Source: Geobacteraceae bacterium
GTDB taxonomy: Bacteria; Desulfobacterota; Desulfuromonadia; Geobacterales; Pseudopelobacteraceae
Reading direction: 5' to 3'
Length of the DNA stretch: 64,000 bases
Assembly (NCBI GenBank): GCA_021286935.1
Contig: JAJTBI010000002.1
Coordinates: 1-64,000, forward strand
Part shown: positions 8,749-16,989 of the stretch, in pieces
Layout of the letters: every line of letters begins with the position of its first letter
Numbering within the stretch: the first letter of the stretch is position 1
Notes under the pieces: generated by a model
Seen by the model: only the letters and a program-made list of their open reading frames with translations
The model's database searches: none
Told to the model about the DNA's origin: nothing
Translations under genes and position numbers: made by a program

Positions 8749-10173
8749 ATGAGATTACCTAAGTTTATGACGCGGGTAGTGCTGTTGCTGGGCCTTTCGC
8801 TGGCCTCTACGGCAGTCGCCGGTAACCATGCCGACTATGTCGGTGCCGGTCCTTTCAAGTCAGGTCCTGAAGTGACCAAGAAGTGTATGGAATGTCATGA
8901 GGCTGAGACCAAGGCCTATATGAAGTCGGTACACTGGACATGGGCAAAGAAGCAAAAAGTAAATGGTAAGGAGATGGAGTTTGGTAAAAAGAACGCCATT
9001 AATAACTTCTGCGTTGCAGTTCCCTCTAACTGGCCCCGTTGTACCAGCTGTCACACCGGTTATGGCTGGAAGGACGACAAATTTGATTTTACCAAGGCTG
9101 AGAACGTAGACTGCCTCGTTTGTCATGAAACCACCGGAACCTACAAAAAATTCCCATCCGGTGCGGGACATCCAGTATATCCGGGCGAGAAAAAAGAATT
9201 CCCCAAAGGTAAAGTATGGGCACCAGTTGATCTGGTAAAAGTGGCTCAGTCCGTTGGCAAACCGACCCGCGCAGCCTGTGGTTCTTGCCACTTCTACGGT
9301 GGTGGCGGAGACCGCGTCAAGCACGGCGATCTGGATGGCAGCCTGAAGAATCCATCTCCTGAGATTGACATCCATATGGGTGGCAAGAAGAAGATGGCCT
9401 GTCAGGATTGCCACCAAGGTGGCAAAGATCACGCTATTAAAGGTGAGGCTGCTTCCGTCTCGGTGGGAACCGGCAAGAAGATTATGGGTTGCACTGATTG
9501 TCATAAAGAAAATGTGCATAAGAACGCCTTCCTGAACAAGCATGCCAAGAAAATAGCTTGCCAGACCTGCCATATTCCTGCTTTCGCCAAAGATAAACCA
9601 ACCAAAATCTGGTGGGATTGGTCAACTGCTGGCAAAGATATACCTGAGAAGGATATCCCGCACGATAAGTACGGCGAGCATCTGTATGCAAAGATCAAAG
9701 GTGACTTCAAGTGGGAGAAGGATGTGGTTCCGACCTACTACTGGTACAACGGCACTGTAGATCGTATTCTGCTTGGCGATAAGATTGACCCGTCAAAAGT
9801 GGTTAAGCTGTCTGCTGCCAAGGGTGATCGCAAAGATCCTAACGCCAAGATTTTCCCCTTCAAGGTCATGAAGGGGAAGCAACCGTACGATGCAGGCAAT
9901 AACACGATTGCTGTTGTTAATACCTTTGGCCCTGACGGTTACTGGACCAAGTTTGACTGGAACCTTGCCATTGCCACCGGTATGAAAGCTGCTGGTCAGC
10001 CCTACAGTGGCAAGTTTGGCTGGATTGAGACCTCCATGGTCTGGCCGATCAACCATATGGTATCACCAAAGGACAAGGCGCTTAAATGCAACGACTGCCA
10101 CGGTGACAAAGGCCGTCTGGACTGGAAGGCACTTGGTTACAAGGGTGACCCCAAGAATCCGGCAAATCGCTAG
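8749..10173 (+). CDS. Octaheme c-type cytochrome, tetrathionate-reductase (OTR) family
   Basis: This is a periplasmic multiheme cytochrome of 474 residues with a Sec signal peptide ending in TAVAG. Eight CxxCH haem sites start at C46, C98, C122, C177, C218, C248, C271 and C447. The block NNFCVAVPSNWPRCTSCHTGY matches the family of Shewanella octaheme tetrathionate reductase, in which one active-site haem has a lysine ligand. Members reduce tetrathionate, nitrite or hydroxylamine in vitro; the physiological substrate here is unknown. The ATG follows AGGAGG, and the gene has its own promoter and terminator. Confidence 0.9.
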   Translation: MRLPKFMTRVVLLLGLSLASTAVAGNHADYVGAGPFKSGPEVTKKCMECHEAETKAYMKSVHWTWAKKQKVNGKEMEFGKKNAINNFCVAVPSNWPRCTSCHTGYGWKDDKFDFTKAENVDCLVCHETTGTYKKFPSGAGHPVYPGEKKEFPKGKVWAPVDLVKVAQSVGKPTRAACGSCHFYGGGGDRVKHGDLDGSLKNPSPEIDIHMGGKKKMACQDCHQGGKDHAIKGEAASVSVGTGKKIMGCTDCHKENVHKNAFLNKHAKKIACQTCHIPAFAKDKPTKIWWDWSTAGKDIPEKDIPHDKYGEHLYAKIKGDFKWEKDVVPTYYWYNGTVDRILLGDKIDPSKVVKLSAAKGDRKDPNAKIFPFKVMKGKQPYDAGNNTIAVVNTFGPDGYWTKFDWNLAIATGMKAAGQPYSGKFGWIETSMVWPINHMVSPKDKALKCNDCHGDKGRLDWKALGYKGDPKNPANR

Positions 10174-10200
10174 TACATAGTAAGTAGGATTGGTGTCTTG

Positions 10201-10233
10201 CAAGGGCCCGCAGAGATTCTGTGGGCCCTTGTT
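10201..10233 (+). terminator. Terminator after the octaheme cytochrome
   Basis: CAAGGGCCCGCAGA pairs with TCTGTGGGCCCTTG around a GATT loop, followed by TTTATG. Bases 10234-10389 are AT-rich and carry only a weak TATAAA at 10345 as a possible -10 for hdrC. Confidence 0.85.
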
Positions 10234-10389
10234 TATGTGTTTCGAACAAATATAAAACTTGATTTTATTGGTCGTGATGGTGTAATTGATTTTAGTCGTA
10301 GTGAATTGATTGTCTCAAAATGGCGTTAAACCAACTGCTTAAAATATAAACAGTAAATGATTTTTTAGTTTGGCTAAAACGGTGGTTTT

Positions 10390-10974
10390 ATGAAGAAGAA
10401 AAAAATGCTCCTCTCGCAGGAGACCATGGATATAGCTATGGTGCGTAAGGTCGAGGCGCTTTCAGGTACCTCGGTGCGGCGCTGTTTCCAGTGCGGCAAA
10501 TGTTCTGCCGGTTGTCCCATGGCAACCTTTATGGATCATCCTCCAAACCGGATTGTCCGTCTTCTGCAGTTGGGGCAGTGGCAACGGATTCTGGCCGGGC
10601 GTTCAATCTGGTACTGCGTCTCTTGTGAGACTTGTTCCACCCGTTGTCCCAACCAGGTGCATTTGGCTTCCATCATGGATGCCCTGCGTAAACTTTCCTG
10701 GGATCAGGACGGTCCTTCAAAAGAAAGCTATGTCCAGCTTGCCAATCGTCTCTTTCTGGAAAACATCCGAACCTATGGCCGCCAGTACGAGATGCGGCTG
10801 GCGGCAGTTTTTAACGTAAAATCAGGTCAGTTTTTGAAAGATATGCTATTGGGACCCAAGCTGCTTTCCAAGGGCAAACTGAAGGTCTTCCATCAGAAAA
10901 ACAAGAATATGGCCGAGGTGGAGAAAATATTCAGTCGTATTGAAGAAATGCGGCGTAAAGGAGAGGCCCTGTGA
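10390..10974 (+). CDS. hdrC: Heterodisulfide reductase-like subunit C
   Basis: HdrC is a small iron-sulfur protein that passes electrons between HdrA and the HdrB active site. Two complete CxxCxxCxxxC motifs bind two [4Fe-4S] clusters: C32/35/38/42 and C76/79/82/86. The 194-residue length is normal. It is cytoplasmic, with no membrane segment, unlike HdrE-linked or Dsr/Tmc versions. It is the first gene of an eight-gene hdr-flx operon, and its stop overlaps the hdrB GTG. Confidence 0.92.
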   Translation: MKKKKMLLSQETMDIAMVRKVEALSGTSVRRCFQCGKCSAGCPMATFMDHPPNRIVRLLQLGQWQRILAGRSIWYCVSCETCSTRCPNQVHLASIMDALRKLSWDQDGPSKESYVQLANRLFLENIRTYGRQYEMRLAAVFNVKSGQFLKDMLLGPKLLSKGKLKVFHQKNKNMAEVEKIFSRIEEMRRKGEAL

Positions 10975-11849
10975 CAGCCTTGAGCTATTCTTACTACCCA
11001 GGTTGTTCACTCCATGCCTCAGCCTCTGAGTATGACCTGTCCACCAGGGAGGTCTTTGCAAGCCTGGGGATCGGTCTTGAAGAGATACCGGACTGGATCT
11101 GCTGTGGCGCCACCCCAGCCCATAATGTGGATGAGCTGCTTTCGCTGTCATTGTCAGCTAAAAACCTTGAACTTGCCGAGCAGGTTCCGGGCGATATGGC
11201 CGTGGCCTGCGCCTCCTGCTTTTCCCGCCTCAAGTTTGCCCAGCATATTCTGGGAGAGAACGAAACCAAACGCAAACTGGTTGAAAAGGCCATTGACGCA
11301 CCGGTGCATCTGGAGCGACGGGTAAAGCATCTGCTGGAGATTCTGGTGCGGGATTATGGTCTGGAGCAGTTGGCAACAGCGGTTAAAAAGCCGCTGTCCG
11401 GCCTGACGGTAGCTTGCTACTATGGTTGTCTGCTGACCCGGCCAACGGATGTGCCGAATCTGGACTGTACCGAGGCACCCACCATTATGGAGCAGGTGAT
11501 GGAAGCGGTTGGAGCCCAGACCGTGCCCTGGACCCATCGGCTTGAATGTTGCGGCGCAAACTTCACCCTCTCCCGGCCTCCCGTGGTTCAGCAACTTTCA
11601 AATGCAGTGCTGGAATCGGCAAAAACTGCCGGTGCCGACTGTATTGTCGTGGCATGTCCACTCTGTCATGGAAATCTTGATATCCGCCAGAAAGAGATCG
11701 AAGGCGTTTATGAAACCAGCTATGGGCTGCCGATCTTTTACCTGACCCAACTGGTGGGACTTGCTCTGGGGGTGCCGCAAGAACGTCTGGGGCTGGATGC
11801 CTTGATTGTCAGCCCGCAGAAGCTGTTCAGAGATAAAAAAATTAATTAA
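10971..11849 (+). CDS. hdrB: Heterodisulfide reductase-like subunit B
   Basis: HdrB carries the non-cubane [4Fe-4S] clusters that reduce disulfides. Two CCG domains are complete: YYPGC...CCGATPAH...CASC in the first half and YYGC...ECCGANFTL...CPLC in the second. Length is 292 residues, and it starts with GTG overlapping the hdrC stop. Geobacter is not known to make CoM or CoB, so the physiological disulfide is unknown. In the Flx-Hdr model a DsrC-like or other thiol protein is the proposed partner. Confidence 0.92.
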   Translation: MTALSYSYYPGCSLHASASEYDLSTREVFASLGIGLEEIPDWICCGATPAHNVDELLSLSLSAKNLELAEQVPGDMAVACASCFSRLKFAQHILGENETKRKLVEKAIDAPVHLERRVKHLLEILVRDYGLEQLATAVKKPLSGLTVACYYGCLLTRPTDVPNLDCTEAPTIMEQVMEAVGAQTVPWTHRLECCGANFTLSRPPVVQQLSNAVLESAKTAGADCIVVACPLCHGNLDIRQKEIEGVYETSYGLPIFYLTQLVGLALGVPQERLGLDALIVSPQKLFRDKKIN

Positions 11850-11858
11850 GGCGGGATT

Positions 11859-12272
11859 ATGCTGCGTTGCCTGATTGTTGAGGATGATGAACTGAGTCGT
11901 GAGATGCTGGCCCTGCAGATGGAGCCCTATGCCCAGTGTGACCAGGCTGGAAATGGTCTTGAAGGGGTGGAACGATTTACTGCTGCAATGAAGGCTGGAG
12001 AGCCGTATCACCTGATCCTGCTGGATATTGTCATGCCTGAGATGGATGGTCTGGAAGCTGCCAAGGCGATCCGTAGCCATGAAGAAAAACAAGGCATTAG
12101 TGTTGATAAGGGAGTGCAGATTGTGGTGCTGTCATCGCTCAGCACTCCTCAGGATGTGATTCAGGCCTATGTGGCAGCCCAGTCCTCTGCCCATCTGGTC
12201 AAGCCGGTACAGCCGGAAAAACTGGTCAAGACCCTGCGTAAGCTGGAGTTGATCCCTGCGGAGAATGCCTAG
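11859..12272 (+). CDS. Stand-alone response-regulator receiver domain embedded in the hdr operon
   Basis: This is a CheY-like single-domain receiver of 137 residues. All catalytic positions are present: the acidic pair at residues 9-10, phospho-acceptor D56 in LILLDIVMPEMDG, a Ser in VVLSSLS, and the lysine of HLVKPVQPEK. There is no output domain. It lies between hdrB and hdrA, with 9 nt to hdrB, and its stop abuts the hdrA ATG, so it is translated as part of the operon. No histidine kinase is adjacent. A role in tuning the complex by phosphorylation-dependent binding is speculation. Confidence 0.9.
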   Translation: MLRCLIVEDDELSREMLALQMEPYAQCDQAGNGLEGVERFTAAMKAGEPYHLILLDIVMPEMDGLEAAKAIRSHEEKQGISVDKGVQIVVLSSLSTPQDVIQAYVAAQSSAHLVKPVQPEKLVKTLRKLELIPAENA

Positions 12273-14270
12273 ATGTCCCGTATTGGTGTCTTTATCTGTC
12301 ATTGCGGCGAGAACATCTCCCGCACGGTTGATGTGGAGCAGGTAGCTGCCCAGGCAGCCCTGATGCCGGGTGTAGCCTTTGCTGTAGACTACAAATACAT
12401 GTGCTCCGACCCTGGTCAGAACCTGGTTAAAAATGCAATCACTGAACACCGCTTGACCCATGTTGTGGTTGCTGCCTGTTCACCCCGTATGCATGAGCGC
12501 ACCTTCCGCAAGGCAGTTGAGCAGGCCGGTCTGAACCCGTTCCTGTGCGAAATGGCCAACATCCGTGAGCACTGTTCCTGGGTCCATGAAGATCGGGAAG
12601 AGGCCACAGACAAGGCGATCGAGATCGTGGGGATGCTGGTGGAGCGGGTCAAGAAGAACCGGGTGCTGCCCACCATCACCGTACCGGTCACCAAACGTGC
12701 CCTGGTAATCGGCGGCGGTATTGCCGGTATTCAGGCGGCCCTTGATATTGCTGATGCTGGACATCAGGTGGTACTGGTGGAGCGTGAACCCTCCATCGGC
12801 GGCCATATGGCCCAGCTTTCCGAAACCTTTCCCACCCTGGACTGCTCCCAGTGCATTATGACCCCCAAGATGGTGGATGTTGCCAACCATCCCAACATCA
12901 CCCTGCACACCTACAGCGAAATAGAACAGGTGGACGGCTACATCGGCAACTTCCAGATCACGGTTCGCAAAAAGGCCCGCTCGGTTGATGAACACAAATG
13001 CACCGGCTGCGGCGTTTGTATGACCAAATGCCCCCAGAAAAAGATCCCCAACAGCTTTGATTGTAATCTGGGGACGCGGACCGCCATCTACGTGCCGTTT
13101 CCCCAGGCCGTACCCAACGTACCGGTGATTGATCGTGAAAACTGCACCATGTTCAAAAGCGGGAAATGCGGTGTCTGTCAGAAGGCCTGCGGACCAGGCG
13201 CTGTTGACTTTGAACAACAAGACCAACTGATTGTCGAGCCGGTTGGCGCCATCGTTGTCTCCACCGGATTTGAACTGTACCGTATCACCGAAAAAACAAA
13301 AGGTTCACCCATCAAAGGCTATGGTGAATTTGGCCATGGCAAGATCCCTGATGTGATTGATGGCATGACCTTTGAGCGGCTGGCCTCGGCCTCCGGCCCC
13401 ACCGGTGGCAAGATCCAGCGTCCCTCAGATGGTAAAGAGCCGAAGCAGGTGGTCTTTATCCAGTGTGTCGGCTCCCGGTCACGGGAAAAGGGGATCTCCT
13501 ACTGCTCCAAGGTCTGCTGCATGTACACCGCCAAGCATACCATGCTCTACCACCATAAAGTACACGATGGCCAGGCCTACGTCTTCTTCATGGATGCCCG
13601 TGTGCCGGGCAAAAGCTACGATGAATTCTGGCGTCGGGCCATTGAAGATGAAGAAGCGGTCTACATCCGTGGCATGGTCTCCCGTCTGTACCAGAAGGGG
13701 GACAAGATCGTTGTCATGGGTAGCGATATCTCCGTTGGCGTCCAGGTAGAAATTGAGGCTGATCTGGTGGTGCTGGCCACCGCCGTACAACCCCAGAAAG
13801 GTGCTGATCTGCTGGCCCAGAAGCTGGGGATCTCCTATGATAAATACAACTTCTATTCCGAGGCCCATGCCAAGCTAAGGCCGGTGGAATGCGCCACCGC
13901 CGGGATCTACCTGGCCGGTGCCTGCCAAGGCCCCAAGGATATCCCCGATACCGTTTCCCAGGCATCAGCTGCAGCTGCCAAGGTCATGACCCTGTTTGCC
14001 AAGGATAAGCTGGAGCGGGAGCCGATTGTTGCCCGGGTAAAGGAAAGCGGCTGTGTGGGCTGTTTTGCCTGCAAAAAGGTCTGTGCCTACGGCGCCATTG
14101 AAGAAAAAGAGATTCGGGATCGTCAGGGTAACCTGGTGAAGGTGGTTGCTTACGTCAACCCCGGTGTCTGCGCCGGTTGCGGTACCTGTCAGGCCACCTG
14201 CCCATCAAAATCGGTTGAGCTGGATGGCTACACTGATGAGCAGATCGTCGCGATGATTGAAGCGTTGTAA
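12273..14270 (+). CDS. hdrA: Heterodisulfide reductase-like subunit A (flavin, Fe-S)
   Basis: HdrA holds the FAD proposed to bifurcate electrons. The 665-residue protein has an N-terminal CHCGEN segment, a Rossmann FAD site (ALVIGGGIAGIQAALD, about residue 145), a CTGCGVCMTKCP cluster and a CGVCQKACGPGAVDF cluster. The C-terminus carries a two-cluster ferredoxin domain (CVGCFACKKVC and CAGCGTCQATCPS). No in-frame TGA suggests selenocysteine. The gene abuts the receiver gene and leads into flxD across a palindromic element. Confidence 0.93.
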   Translation: MSRIGVFICHCGENISRTVDVEQVAAQAALMPGVAFAVDYKYMCSDPGQNLVKNAITEHRLTHVVVAACSPRMHERTFRKAVEQAGLNPFLCEMANIREHCSWVHEDREEATDKAIEIVGMLVERVKKNRVLPTITVPVTKRALVIGGGIAGIQAALDIADAGHQVVLVEREPSIGGHMAQLSETFPTLDCSQCIMTPKMVDVANHPNITLHTYSEIEQVDGYIGNFQITVRKKARSVDEHKCTGCGVCMTKCPQKKIPNSFDCNLGTRTAIYVPFPQAVPNVPVIDRENCTMFKSGKCGVCQKACGPGAVDFEQQDQLIVEPVGAIVVSTGFELYRITEKTKGSPIKGYGEFGHGKIPDVIDGMTFERLASASGPTGGKIQRPSDGKEPKQVVFIQCVGSRSREKGISYCSKVCCMYTAKHTMLYHHKVHDGQAYVFFMDARVPGKSYDEFWRRAIEDEEAVYIRGMVSRLYQKGDKIVVMGSDISVGVQVEIEADLVVLATAVQPQKGADLLAQKLGISYDKYNFYSEAHAKLRPVECATAGIYLAGACQGPKDIPDTVSQASAAAAKVMTLFAKDKLEREPIVARVKESGCVGCFACKKVCAYGAIEEKEIRDRQGNLVKVVAYVNPGVCAGCGTCQATCPSKSVELDGYTDEQIVAMIEAL

Positions 14271-14285
14271 AGAAAGAATCAAAAC

Positions 14286-14396
14286 AATAGCACGCGGAAA
14301 AGGCCTGATTTAAGCGGATTTACTCGGATTAAGAGTTTTCAATCATTTGGTTTTATCTGCGTAGATCAGCTTAATCCGTGTCATCCGCGTGCTATT
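14286..14396. repeat. Nested palindromic intergenic element between hdrA and flxD
   Basis: An outer perfect 13-bp inverted repeat (AATAGCACGCGGA at 14286-14298, TCCGCGTGCTATT at 14384-14396) encloses an inner 9-bp one (CGGATTAAG at 14325, CTTAATCCG at 14370). The 111-bp unit can fold into one long imperfect hairpin. It has no coding capacity and looks like a small non-autonomous (MITE-like) repeat. Confidence 0.75.
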
Positions 14397-14410
14397 AATA
14401 AAGGTTTTTT

Positions 14411-14911
14411 ATGCATTCAGAGAAACCAAAACACGACTTTGAACCCAAAATAATCGCCTTTGTCTGTACCTGGTGTACCTACGCCGGGGCCGACCTGGCC
14501 GGTACCAGTCGGATGCAGTACCCCTCCAACGTGCGGGTGCTGAAATTCCCCTGCACCGGTCGAATTGATCCGGTCTTTATCCTTAAGGCGTTCCAGCAGG
14601 GGGCAGATGGTATACTGGTTTCAGGCTGTCATCCCGGTGACTGCCACTACATTGCCGGTAACTACCATGCCAGAAGACGGTTTGCCGTCTTCCGTAAACT
14701 GCTGGAATTCATCGGTGTTGACCTGAACCGGATCCAGTTTTCCTGGGTCTCGGCAGCTGAAGGGGGCAAATGGGTTGAGGTGGTGACTGACCTGACCGAG
14801 CGGGTGCGGGCCATGGGGCCAATGGTGGAGTTCAAGGACCTGGTGCTTGAAGAGCAATGGTCAGGCAATCTGAACAACCCTGAGCTGCAGGCCGTGTACG
14901 AGGCGATGTAA
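14411..14911 (+). CDS. flxD: MvhD-like iron-sulfur subunit (FlxD type)
   Basis: This 166-residue protein belongs to the MvhD/FrhD delta-subunit family, a [2Fe-2S] protein that docks electron-input modules to HdrA. Motifs include VCTWCTYAGADLAGTSR near the N-terminus, FPCTGRIDPVFILKAFQQGADG and SGCHPGDCHY. In the FlxABCD-HdrABC system described for Desulfovibrio vulgaris this subunit is FlxD. The gene order here (hdrCBA then flxDCBA) fits that system, so the flx symbol rests on order plus family. Confidence 0.85.
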   Translation: MHSEKPKHDFEPKIIAFVCTWCTYAGADLAGTSRMQYPSNVRVLKFPCTGRIDPVFILKAFQQGADGILVSGCHPGDCHYIAGNYHARRRFAVFRKLLEFIGVDLNRIQFSWVSAAEGGKWVEVVTDLTERVRAMGPMVEFKDLVLEEQWSGNLNNPELQAVYEAM

Positions 14912-14912
14912 C

Positions 14913-15836
14913 ATGACACAGACCATTGATATATCCAGCTACAGCGCCATAACCGACGCCATCCGCAACGAAGCACGACGTATCCTGTCTGACAGCACTG
15001 TTTCAGCGGTGATCGGCTACACAGCAGGCCGCCGTAAAGGTAGCACCCAGCCGATTGTGATCACCACAGCCGATGATGCCGACCAGTTGATCTTTTCTGC
15101 AGCCTGCCTGAATGATCTGGTGGTCTACCTGACCAAGGCCAAAAAGGACGTGCCAAAGGGCGGAAGAATCGGGATTGTGGTCAAAGGCTGTGACCTGAAG
15201 GCACTGGTTGGGCTGCTGGGTGAATCACAACTCAAGCGGGAGAATCTCTACCTGATCGGCATCCCCTGCAGCGGTGTGCTTGGCTCGCTGCTTAAGCCGG
15301 CTGCAGAGCTGACAACAGAGACCATCGCCTCCAAATGCTGTGAATGTACTGACCAGCTTCCTGTGGGGTGCGATTTTGTGCCAACGGTTACGCCGACTCC
15401 CCTGCCTGATCTTGAGAAACGCTATGCCAACGAGATCGCCCGGCTTGAGGCGATGAACCCCTCTGAACGCTGGGAATTCTGGAAAGAGCAGTTCAGTAAG
15501 TGCATCAAATGTTACGCCTGTCGCCAGGTTTGCCCGTTCTGTTTCTGTGAGCAGTGCCTCTGTGACCGCAATCGTCCCCAGATGGTGGAGCAGACTCCCC
15601 GGCCATTGGGCAACACCGCCTGGCATCTGATGCGGGCCATGCATCTGGCCGGTCGCTGTGCCGGTTGTGGCGAGTGTGAGCGGGTCTGCCCCATGGATAT
15701 CCCGCTGAACCTCCTGAATCGCAAGATGGCCAAGGAGTTAAAAGAGCTGTTTAACAGTGAAGCCGGGTTTGAGGTGCGGGAGGCCGGGCCGCTGACCAGT
15801 TACCGTGAAGATGACGACCAATCGTTTATTCGCTAA
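14913..15836 (+). CDS. flxC: Iron-sulfur electron-transfer subunit (FlxC type)
   Basis: This cytoplasmic protein has 307 residues with a ferredoxin-like C-terminal half. Cysteine groups include CIKCYACRQVCP, followed at once by extra cysteines in FCFCEQCLCD, and CAGCGECERVCPMDIP. The N-terminal half has a GCDLKALVGLLGE segment and PCSGVLGS, like FrhB-related proteins, and a CCEC motif. It should bind at least two [4Fe-4S] clusters and relay electrons between FlxA/B and Hdr. It begins 1 nt after flxD. The stop codon lies at the edge of a palindromic repeat. Confidence 0.8.
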   Translation: MTQTIDISSYSAITDAIRNEARRILSDSTVSAVIGYTAGRRKGSTQPIVITTADDADQLIFSAACLNDLVVYLTKAKKDVPKGGRIGIVVKGCDLKALVGLLGESQLKRENLYLIGIPCSGVLGSLLKPAAELTTETIASKCCECTDQLPVGCDFVPTVTPTPLPDLEKRYANEIARLEAMNPSERWEFWKEQFSKCIKCYACRQVCPFCFCEQCLCDRNRPQMVEQTPRPLGNTAWHLMRAMHLAGRCAGCGECERVCPMDIPLNLLNRKMAKELKELFNSEAGFEVREAGPLTSYREDDDQSFIR

Positions 15837-15957
15837 AGCTATTGCGGAGCCCGTCTACTGCGTTGCGCGGTACTCGCTCCTTCGCCTAACTAGTGTGTTA
15901 TGTCTCAGTCGTTGCGTTCCGTGCGCCTTGTATCCGTGCTTCCTCATAACGCTTTAT
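15837..15957. repeat. Interspersed palindromic repeat, family 1, copy A
   Basis: About 120 bp starting GCTATTGCGGAGCCCGTCT and ending CTTCCTCATAACGCTTTA. It shares long identical runs with copy B at 44961-45090, for example TACTGCGTTGCGCGGT and TGTCTCAGTCGTTGCG. The ends are imperfectly complementary (TAAAGC...TATTG against CATAACGCTTTA). It fills the flxC-flxB gap. Confidence 0.85.
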
Positions 15958-15983
15958 TGGGCTGTTAAGGAAAGATAGAATCT

Positions 15984-16988
15984 ATGCAGAAACAGATAAC
16001 TGAAGCCAACCTGCGGTTGCTGATCGACAGCCTGCTCCTGAAAGGGCAGCGGGTGGTCGGCCCACGCCAGTCGGGCACCATGGTGCTGTATGAGCCGCTT
16101 GCCTCTGCATCGGATCTGGTAACCGATGAACTGCCGCGCCGTTCAATCAAAGAGGCTTTCTTTCCGGTCTGCGAAGACCTGCTTGAGTACCGTAAAGAGG
16201 GACAGCAGATTGAACTGAAGGATATTGATCCTGACCGTTTTCCTGAAACGGTGCTGATCGGTGTGCGGCCCTGTGACGCAGCAGCGGTTCCGGTGCTGGA
16301 TGCGGTCTTTTCATGGGATTATCAGGATCAGTTTTTTCTGGCACGACGTGCAAAGACCACCATCATCGGTATGGCTTGCACCACAGCTGACGATGCCTGT
16401 TTCTGCACCGCCGTCGGTCTCTCCCCCAATGATCCAAAAGGGTCAGACCTGCTGTTGACCCCCTTGGTTGGAGGCGGTTTTCTGGTGGAGAGTCAGAGCG
16501 AAAAGGGTGAAGCGTTTCTAGCCACCTGGCAAGACCGCTTCTCTGAGCCGGATGGCAGCCAGACCCAGGCCCTGGCAACCCCTGCACTACAACCGCTTGA
16601 TCTGAAGAAGATTAAGGCCTGGCTGGATGATCACTTTGAAGATCCAGCCTGGGACAGTATTGCCGTCCGTTGTGTCGGTTGCGGTGCCTGCGCTTTTGTC
16701 TGCCCAGCTTGTCATTGCTTTGATATTGTGGATGAAGGATCAGAAAAGGCTGGCAAGCGGCGTAAGTTCTGGGATGCCTGCGGGTTCTCCAAGTTCACCA
16801 ACCATGCTTCAGGCCACAATCCCCGTGACCTGCAACCCAAGCGCTACCGTAACCGGATTATGCACAAGTTCAAGTATTACGATGACAAGTTTGGCCAGAC
16901 CCTCTGCACCGGCTGCGGGCGTTGTATCCGGGTCTGCCCGGTGGGAATTGATATTGCCGGTGTGCTGGAAGAGATACAGGGAAAATAG
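15984..16988 (+). CDS. flxB: Iron-sulfur subunit resembling sulfhydrogenase beta (FlxB type)
   Basis: This 334-residue protein resembles the beta subunit of NADP-linked sulfhydrogenases. The N-terminal domain contains GVRPCDAAAVPVLDAVF and CTTADDACFCTAVG. The C-terminal dicluster ferredoxin has CVGCGACAFVCPACHCFD and CTGCGRCIRVCPVGID, for two [4Fe-4S] clusters. In FlxABCD it should carry electrons from the FAD/NADH subunit FlxA toward FlxC/D and HdrA. It is separated from flxA by an inserted GxxExxY cassette. Confidence 0.85.
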   Translation: MQKQITEANLRLLIDSLLLKGQRVVGPRQSGTMVLYEPLASASDLVTDELPRRSIKEAFFPVCEDLLEYRKEGQQIELKDIDPDRFPETVLIGVRPCDAAAVPVLDAVFSWDYQDQFFLARRAKTTIIGMACTTADDACFCTAVGLSPNDPKGSDLLLTPLVGGGFLVESQSEKGEAFLATWQDRFSEPDGSQTQALATPALQPLDLKKIKAWLDDHFEDPAWDSIAVRCVGCGACAFVCPACHCFDIVDEGSEKAGKRRKFWDACGFSKFTNHASGHNPRDLQPKRYRNRIMHKFKYYDDKFGQTLCTGCGRCIRVCPVGIDIAGVLEEIQGK

Positions 16989-16989
16989 T

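Noticed and set aside
8860-9573. Minus-strand reading frame of 237 codons inside the cytochrome gene
   Set aside because: The plus strand encodes eight haem motifs and a signal peptide; the antisense frame has no ribosome site or family features.
10971-14270. Selenocysteine codon in HdrB or HdrA, as in some Hdr systems
   Set aside because: All cluster positions are encoded by ordinary Cys codons and the frames have no internal TGA.
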